Positions 12,835 through 17,873 of a stretch of DNA of 17,873 nucleotides are shown in pieces. Each line of letters starts with the position of its first letter. The stretch's first letter is position 1. The stretch is from positions 1-17,873 of the forward strand of contig JAEINM010000028.1 in the NCBI GenBank assembly GCA_016342385.1, written 5' to 3'. The notes under the pieces are model-generated. The model saw only the letters and a program-made list of their open reading frames with translations. It had not been told where the DNA came from and searched no databases. A program made the translations under genes and the position numbers. This stretch comes from Spirochaetaceae bacterium (lineage in GTDB: Bacteria > Spirochaetota > Spirochaetia > DSM-2461).

Positions 12835-15800
12835 ATGGAAAATAGAGAAACACTGAAAAAATCCAGAAAAATAGAACTTTATCAGCCCGCCAATTCCAAC
12901 AGCTATACGGTCGAATCATTAGCTTTAACCATTCCGGGAATCCGATTAATATACGAACATATTTTTCGCCATCGCGCCGATGGAGATATCGAATTAAAAC
13001 GGACAAACGCCTATAGCCGGGATCCTTCTCTGATTCTGCCTTCATCGTCTCCCGAGTGTTTTGAAATGGATCACTTTTACAGAACTTTCGGAGCCTCTTC
13101 GAAGGTTATTTTTAAAACTCTTATGAAAAAAGGATATGTTCACCTTGAAGGGAATAGGGTCTGTGTCAATCAAAAGGGAAAACTGGCAACTCCCGATAGC
13201 TTTCATCTGGGATTTTCCAAAGAAAAAGACAGAGAGATCCTTTCCCGGTTAAATAGGGTACTCTGGCGAAGAATTTCTATGAAGGAAGATGAAAATGGAT
13301 ATCTGGATCCCATGGCAGAAAGTCTTTTTACTTTTCAGGGTACAACTGTTATAGGTGAAAAAGGGGGAATTCCCAATTATAAATTTCGCATAGGTCATAC
13401 TATTTTATCTGTTGAATTTTATCTGGAGCCACCTATCGAGCTTCTAGAACTGGTCAGCCTGAGGATACTGCTGATTTTTCAGGAACAGCTTCAGAATTTT
13501 TTCCATGCTTCTGCCGTTCAGAACTATGATAAGGATATCTGGTTCAGTAATAAAAACAAAAGAAAACTTTTTTTTGATATTGTCTCGACATTTCTCTATC
13601 ATTCCTGGAATCCCCTCGATCTGGAAGAGTGTGTCATTTTAATTAAGAGTGGTGGAGGTCTTTACAGTTTTGCCAATGGCCGGATTATCTATGGCTTTGA
13701 TTTAGACGGTCAGGAAACCCGGACTGCCGATGACGCCACTTCTCTCGGCCGGACAGTAGAAGACAGTAATAAAGAGTTTATACAATACGACATCGATATC
13801 GGTATTAACCGCGAAAAAATGGAACCTATTTTAATGACTATTTACCTGAAAAGCAGAAGTAGTTACAACGTTGATCCCCGTATTAACCGGCTGAGTCATT
13901 ATTACATTAAGATGTTTATAGAGTCTGTTGAAAAACTGATAGATGTTATCATTCCTATTATTCAGAAAGAACGCACTCTGGCGACGCTTAAATGGAAGAC
14001 ATTTTATGACAGGTCAAGAACAATCGGGCATCAGATAGGCGAAGATATTAATCGAATTCTCTATGAATCTATCAGAATAATGAAAATAATATATAGAATC
14101 CGTGATGTTATTCTCTACAGTGATGATCACGCTCTACTCGATATGATTACCATTTACAGAAATCTGGAATCGACGTCTCACTTCAATTACAGTTTCAGAT
14201 ATACTCCCATGGATGAGGAACAGATAAGGGAAGGCAATTATCTGACATGCAGTCTCAATGAAGCGTCAAATGAACAGTTTTTACTGTATCTTCAGCTTCC
14301 GGTCTGCTTTAAACCAGTGGCCCATCAATATCTTTCGGGAACTCATTTGTATAATTTATTAATTGAAGCGGCACATAAGCTGGAAATCAATGACGTATCT
14401 GTTCTGACAGATATACTTTCGCGCTCTACCTGTTCTCTCAATCTGACAATGACCCAAAATGAAACCAAAAAGAAGATTTTGAAACGTTATCCCGATTTAG
14501 ACAAGAAGGCTGTGGATAGTGCCATTCTGAAGATTTTTTCAGGTTTTTCCAACTTTTTTGCTCTTCTCGATACCATAAATATCAATATCCATTCCAGTAT
14601 TAGTGCCATGAGAGGCAGTCGTGACAGTTTAACCGGTTTGTATAATCGCCAGACACTCAATCGCAAAATGGAGAACTACTTCAGTGAATACCAGAAATCC
14701 GGGCCCGGTTACGGGATCATGTTTATCGATATGGATTCCTTTAAAATATACAATGATACGGTAAATCACTCTTTTGGTGATAAGCTAATTATTCATCTGG
14801 CAGAACATCTTCTCAAGGGACAAAGAGATATTTCCTACGATTCTGTTCCCTCGCGTTTCGGGGGAGATGAATTCTGCTTCGGGATAAATGGAATTGAAGT
14901 CGGAGAATTTGAGGAATTGGCCTTTACCATTTTTGCAAATATTACTCATCAGCCTATGGCGGTTATTTTTTTCATAGAAGATTTTAACGATAGTGGAGGA
15001 TTTGAAATCAATCTTCTCTCATTTCTCCACAGATTTGTGAGACCTGATATCGGCGGTGAGAGAGGGGAGATAACAGGATATAGTGAAAAGGAAAATGAAA
15101 GCCCCAGAGAGCATATCATTAATATCTTTATCCATTACCTGGAGAAGGGGAATACGTCAGAAGCAGATATGGTATCCATTTTCGAAGATGCACTTAAAGA
15201 AGAAATCCTCAGCGATAAACTTTCCCAAAAAATAATTAATACACTCAGTGAAAAAATCTGCCGAAAAATTGTAAATAATTATATATTAAAGGAGATAGAT
15301 GAACAATTTGAACAGATAATCAGACTTTTTCTGAAATTTCAGCTCGAAAACCGGACAACCGGAGAAATCAGGAATGAAATGATTAAGGCTATGGGATGTA
15401 CAAAGCTGGAGAGAACACTTTATCAGAGAGTCAGTATCGGAGTGTCCCATTCTTCAGAAGACAGGCTTCGCTCTGTATCATCTATTTTCAAACAAGCTGA
15501 TGCCAGATCTTATCTTGCCAAACAGAATGGGAAGAACTGTGTATTTGGACTGAATAATCAGAAGATAGAAAAATCCTACAAAAATGAAATCTCCATTCTG
15601 ATTATCGATGACGAACCTGAATATATTGAAATACTGCAGCGGATTCTCAACGAGAGATACGAGTGGTCAAAGGTTTACAATTTTATGAATGATGAACAAG
15701 GTGATTTTTCCTATAGAAAACTTCAGGACATAGATGTCATCATCCTGGATCTACAACTCTATTCAGATGAGAATTTTAATGTCATTCTGGCCTATTTAAA

Positions 15801-15987
15801 AGAGGTCTCCGAGAATAAAGAGCTTCAGATAATAGTCAATTCCGGTTATCTGGAACAGAAAAAAGAGCTCCTTGAAAAACTCAAGCGGACTAAAGGACTC
15901 AAAGTCATTGCCGAATTGAGTAAGTCGGAATCAGTATTTGAAGAAATCGATACTGTGATCTGTAAGCGATTCAATATAGCGCGTTAG
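12835..15987 (+). CDS. Soluble GGDEF protein with internal insertion and C-terminal receiver domain
   Basis: The chosen ATG has AGG six bases ahead and lies after the predicted transcript start; ATG 12811 sits in the promoter. The product is 1050 residues with no membrane segment. Residues about 1-590 match no family I can name and are probably sensory. DSLTGLYNR (from 597) begins a GGDEF domain and the active site is intact (RFGGDEF, GGDEF at 676-680). I see no RxxD inhibitory site at the usual position. The closing strand SIGVS comes only at 867, about 185 residues later instead of the usual 45 or so, so an extra helical segment is inserted in the cyclase fold. A receiver domain follows (about 918-1040): acidic pair D925 D926, phospho-acceptor D972, S1003, K1030. 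It is a likely diguanylate cyclase with phosphorylation input, possibly under Fur-type control. Confidence 0.85.
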   Translation: MENRETLKKSRKIELYQPANSNSYTVESLALTIPGIRLIYEHIFRHRADGDIELKRTNAYSRDPSLILPSSSPECFEMDHFYRTFGASSKVIFKTLMKKGYVHLEGNRVCVNQKGKLATPDSFHLGFSKEKDREILSRLNRVLWRRISMKEDENGYLDPMAESLFTFQGTTVIGEKGGIPNYKFRIGHTILSVEFYLEPPIELLELVSLRILLIFQEQLQNFFHASAVQNYDKDIWFSNKNKRKLFFDIVSTFLYHSWNPLDLEECVILIKSGGGLYSFANGRIIYGFDLDGQETRTADDATSLGRTVEDSNKEFIQYDIDIGINREKMEPILMTIYLKSRSSYNVDPRINRLSHYYIKMFIESVEKLIDVIIPIIQKERTLATLKWKTFYDRSRTIGHQIGEDINRILYESIRIMKIIYRIRDVILYSDDHALLDMITIYRNLESTSHFNYSFRYTPMDEEQIREGNYLTCSLNEASNEQFLLYLQLPVCFKPVAHQYLSGTHLYNLLIEAAHKLEINDVSVLTDILSRSTCSLNLTMTQNETKKKILKRYPDLDKKAVDSAILKIFSGFSNFFALLDTININIHSSISAMRGSRDSLTGLYNRQTLNRKMENYFSEYQKSGPGYGIMFIDMDSFKIYNDTVNHSFGDKLIIHLAEHLLKGQRDISYDSVPSRFGGDEFCFGINGIEVGEFEELAFTIFANITHQPMAVIFFIEDFNDSGGFEINLLSFLHRFVRPDIGGERGEITGYSEKENESPREHIINIFIHYLEKGNTSEADMVSIFEDALKEEILSDKLSQKIINTLSEKICRKIVNNYILKEIDEQFEQIIRLFLKFQLENRTTGEIRNEMIKAMGCTKLERTLYQRVSIGVSHSSEDRLRSVSSIFKQADARSYLAKQNGKNCVFGLNNQKIEKSYKNEISILIIDDEPEYIEILQRILNERYEWSKVYNFMNDEQGDFSYRKLQDIDVIILDLQLYSDENFNVILAYLKEVSENKELQIIVNSGYLEQKKELLEKLKRTKGLKVIAELSKSESVFEEIDTVICKRFNIAR

Positions 15988-16529
15988 ATATTTTCCTCGC
16001 TGAATACTTCGGCGGTAAAACTGTAAATTTCCGTATCTTCATGGTCTCGGAATTCGGGAGTCAGACCGGCTTTTAAAAATGTCTGGTTGATAAATGTCTC
16101 TCTATCCCATCCCTGTTCTGTTGCAACCTGAGGGAGCAACAGACCGGAATAAAACCCGTTTTTAACGTATAGACCATCGCGCCCTGGTTTAATCTTCTCT
16201 GTATTGTCGACTTTTTCCAGAGGTGATAAGAGGGAAATTTCAATGCTGATTTTCTCCAGTTCCTCCCCGGCAAGAGGAAGAAACCGGGGATCTCTGAAAG
16301 CGGCAGCTTCAGACATGTCGTGAATTGTCTCCACCAGAGGCCCTTGGGATACAATATTGCCAATGCAGCCTCTCAGATTACCCTCTTTCCGCAGAGTGAC
16401 AAAAGCCCCGCAATGGCCCGCATTCAATTCTATTTTCGGTTCTTCTTTTTCCAGCCCCAATTTGTAGGATATGTTTTTTCTGGCATATTCTAAAAGCATT
16501 TCTCTTTCTTTTTTGGCTAATTGTCCCAT
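15984..16529 (-). CDS. amrA: AMMECR1-domain protein (AmmeMemoRadiSam protein A type)
   Basis: The 181-residue protein covers a full AMMECR1 domain: GAFVTLRKEGNLRGCIG (41-57) with the family hallmark LRGCIG, FRDPRF (78-83), EISLLSPLEKV (97-107), GLYVKNG and LLLPQVATEQGW (130-141). The molecular function of the family is not firmly established. In bacteria and archaea it often sits beside a Memo-family gene and a radical SAM gene, and this copy follows a Memo gene with a one-base overlap (TAATG), so translation is probably coupled. The radical SAM partner is not seen next to it. The stop codon overlaps the stop of the converging GGDEF gene by four bases, so there is no room for a terminator between them. 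Expected to be cytoplasmic. The gene name follows common annotation practice. Confidence 0.9.
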   Translation of the reverse strand: MGQLAKKEREMLLEYARKNISYKLGLEKEEPKIELNAGHCGAFVTLRKEGNLRGCIGNIVSQGPLVETIHDMSEAAAFRDPRFLPLAGEELEKISIEISLLSPLEKVDNTEKIKPGRDGLYVKNGFYSGLLLPQVATEQGWDRETFINQTFLKAGLTPEFRDHEDTEIYSFTAEVFSEENI

Positions 16530-17365
16530 TAATCACTCTCCTTTAATTCGAAGGATAGGGCCCCATAAGATACGATCTTCCCTTTTTCCGATTCTTTTCC
16601 TTCAGATATTGACCGGCTTAGTGTTGTCATTGTAAAAGGTCTACTGTAAAGAGCCAATAGGCCGGCCAAAGCTCCTGCCCCACAGGCATTGATCAATCCC
16701 GTTCTCTTCTCTTCACAAATGTCCCTCCAGTTTCCTGCTTTAAATATTTCCAAAGCTCTATCGGCTTTAGAAAGAGCACTCTCTTTTTTTTCATAATTAC
16801 TCAGATTGGAGGTAACAACAAAGAGGACATTTTCAGGATCGGGACCATATGCCCTCTCTAGTGCCGCAGTCAGTTTCTTTATCAGACTGATTGTCGTCTT
16901 TCCCAATAAAACAGGAAGAATTTTCACTCCGGGAAAAAGTGTACTGATAAAGGGGAGCTGGTCTTCTATGGCATGCTCTTCCAGGTGGGGAACATCATCG
17001 CGGATAATTGACGGATCATTCCCCTTGAACAGATGGAGAGATTTCATGTTGATTTCCAGCTCGCCGGCAGCGGTTGAAAATTTCGTGAAATAGGGCAGTA
17101 TGATTGTATCCTGTTCCTCTCTGTGTACAGGTGAGATGATGATTATTTCTTCAACTTTTTTACCGGCAGCAGCGAGAAAGGCATCACCTATCTGCTGACC
17201 TGCCGTATTATATCCGGCATGGGGAGACAGAATAATCTGAGCTTTTTTTCTTTCTTTATTCTCTATATAAGAGGCGATAAGTTTCTCAAGTTCTGTTTTA
17301 TCCGAGGGATAGAAGATCCCTTCGACAATGGGAGGGCGCATTTTGCTGTCAATTTTTTTATTCAT
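16529..17365 (-). CDS. amrB: Memo-family protein (AmmeMemoRadiSam protein B type)
   Basis: The 278-residue protein matches the Memo family, related to LigB-type extradiol dioxygenases. Landmarks are FYPSDKTELEKLI (18-30), PHAGY (48-52), SPVHRE (78-83), EEHAIEDQLPFI (129-140) and CGAGALAGLL (228-237). H49, H81 and C228 correspond to the metal ligands described in human Memo1 (H49, H81, C244). The usual SSDLSHY segment reads TSNLSNY (185-191), so the histidine matching Memo1 H192 seems replaced by Asn190, one base from a His codon. Function in bacteria is unknown; catalysis by this copy is doubtful, metal binding plausible. It starts three bases after the upstream NFACT-R gene stop, with only a weak ribosome binding site, and overlaps amrA by one base. 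Confidence 0.88.
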   Translation of the reverse strand: MNKKIDSKMRPPIVEGIFYPSDKTELEKLIASYIENKERKKAQIILSPHAGYNTAGQQIGDAFLAAAGKKVEEIIIISPVHREEQDTIILPYFTKFSTAAGELEINMKSLHLFKGNDPSIIRDDVPHLEEHAIEDQLPFISTLFPGVKILPVLLGKTTISLIKKLTAALERAYGPDPENVLFVVTSNLSNYEKKESALSKADRALEIFKAGNWRDICEEKRTGLINACGAGALAGLLALYSRPFTMTTLSRSISEGKESEKGKIVSYGALSFELKESD

Positions 17366-17368
17366 AGA

Positions 17369-17873
17369 TTAATTATCATTTTTTAAGGCTTTTGTTTCAA
17401 GACGGCTTTTGTTCTGAAGTTTCGCAATGCGGTCTTTATCATATGTTATAAAGAGATTTTTTTCATTCCGGGCCAAAATAAGACCCTCTTTTCCTCCCTT
17501 GACTGTGCGGAGGTTTTTTACTTCTGTATAAATGATGTCGGCTTTATCTTTGTATTTTTTCCCACTGTATAAAAGGGCAAGGTTCGCACCGTCGAGCAGT
17601 ATATTTAGAGGTATGGATTTATCTTTCCGGTACTTTATAAAAACATACCCTCCAGGATAATCCCGTACATGGAGCCACATATCCTTTCCTCTTACAGATT
17701 TTCTCAGTAGTTTGACATTTTCTTTCGAGTTTCGACCTACGAGAATCTCAAATTTTCCCGATTTGAAGAGAAGACCGATGCCCGGGACTTTCCTTTGGGG
17801 GGGTAGTACATGTTTCGATGGGGATAGAGAAGCTAAATCATGGGAGGTTTGGCACAATAGGAGCTTTTCTGAC
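17369..17873 (-). CDS. NFACT-R domain protein, N-terminal part outside the window
   Basis: The frame stays open to the right edge, so the gene starts beyond it; a TTG at 17855-17857 is the only start-like codon near the edge and I do not favour it. The visible 167 or so codons hold an NFACT-R RNA-binding domain (DUF814): FEILVGRNSKENVKLLR, GKDMWLHVRDYPGGYVFIK, ANLALLYS, then IIYTEVKNLRTVKGGKEGLI. A short charged tail ends the protein. In full-length NFACT proteins such as RqcH/FbpA this domain comes last, and they bind stalled large ribosomal subunits for peptide tailing. The catalytic NFACT-N part is not visible, so RqcH proper versus a shorter homologue cannot be decided. It is the first visible gene of the unit with the Memo and AMMECR1 genes. 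Confidence 0.8.
   Translation of the reverse strand, partial: SEKLLLCQTSHDLASLSPSKHVLPPQRKVPGIGLLFKSGKFEILVGRNSKENVKLLRKSVRGKDMWLHVRDYPGGYVFIKYRKDKSIPLNILLDGANLALLYSGKKYKDKADIIYTEVKNLRTVKGGKEGLILARNEKNLFITYDKDRIAKLQNKSRLETKALKNDN

Noticed and set aside
17855..17857. TTG as the true start of the NFACT-R gene
   Set aside because: The frame remains open to the window edge, no ribosome binding site precedes it, and full-length NFACT proteins have a long N-terminal part.

Overview
The window looks like a chromosomal segment of an anaerobic, fermentative spirochaete or a close relative. This is an inference from gene content: secreted PEGA-domain proteins, loose lipoboxes, a trimeric NAD-linked [FeFe]-hydrogenase, and a large soluble GGDEF protein. 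Nothing in the sequence names the organism. I found no rRNA, tRNA, CRISPR array or insertion sequence.

Layout. (1) 86-3433, minus strand: four exported proteins in two transcription units. One unit holds a PEGA-like membrane protein and a small lipoprotein whose reading frames overlap. The other holds a lipoprotein with a carboxypeptidase-regulatory-like fold and a triple-PEGA secreted protein, behind a good sigma-70-type promoter. (2) 3479-5029, minus: a B12-fold radical SAM protein. (3) 5162-5531, plus: a small membrane-anchored coiled-coil protein with a 21-bp internal tandem repeat. (4) 5532-11367, plus: a 300-350 bp AT-rich leader, then a tightly overlapping hydC-hydB-hydA operon closed by a strong terminator. 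(5) 11396-15987: two divergent signalling genes, a membrane-bound kinase-like protein and a GGDEF plus receiver protein, sharing a 65-bp promoter region that contains a perfect 15-bp Fur-type box. (6) 15984-17873, minus: an NFACT-R protein that runs off the right edge, a Memo-family protein and an AMMECR1-family protein, packed as one unit.

How the parts work together. HydC (NuoE-like), HydB (NuoF-like) and HydA (catalytic [FeFe] subunit) should form one cytoplasmic complex exchanging electrons between H2, NAD(H) and probably ferredoxin. The unusual part is HydB. The ferredoxin-like C-terminus of ordinary HydB is replaced by a complete GltD/NfnB-type module with FAD and NADPH motifs and its own Fe-S cysteines. 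The complex may therefore reach NADPH as well as NADH and H2, combining a bifurcating hydrogenase with an Nfn-like transhydrogenase. The HydA L1 motif reads SSCSPGW rather than TSCCPxW and should be checked before H2 chemistry is assumed.

Other points worth a second look are a hairpin that would bury the hydC ribosome binding site and start codon, the Fur box over the GGDEF promoter, a large insertion inside the GGDEF fold, and a Memo homologue that appears to have lost one conserved histidine. Several starts reported here are internal ATGs chosen over upstream TTG or ATG codons on ribosome-binding-site or promoter evidence.
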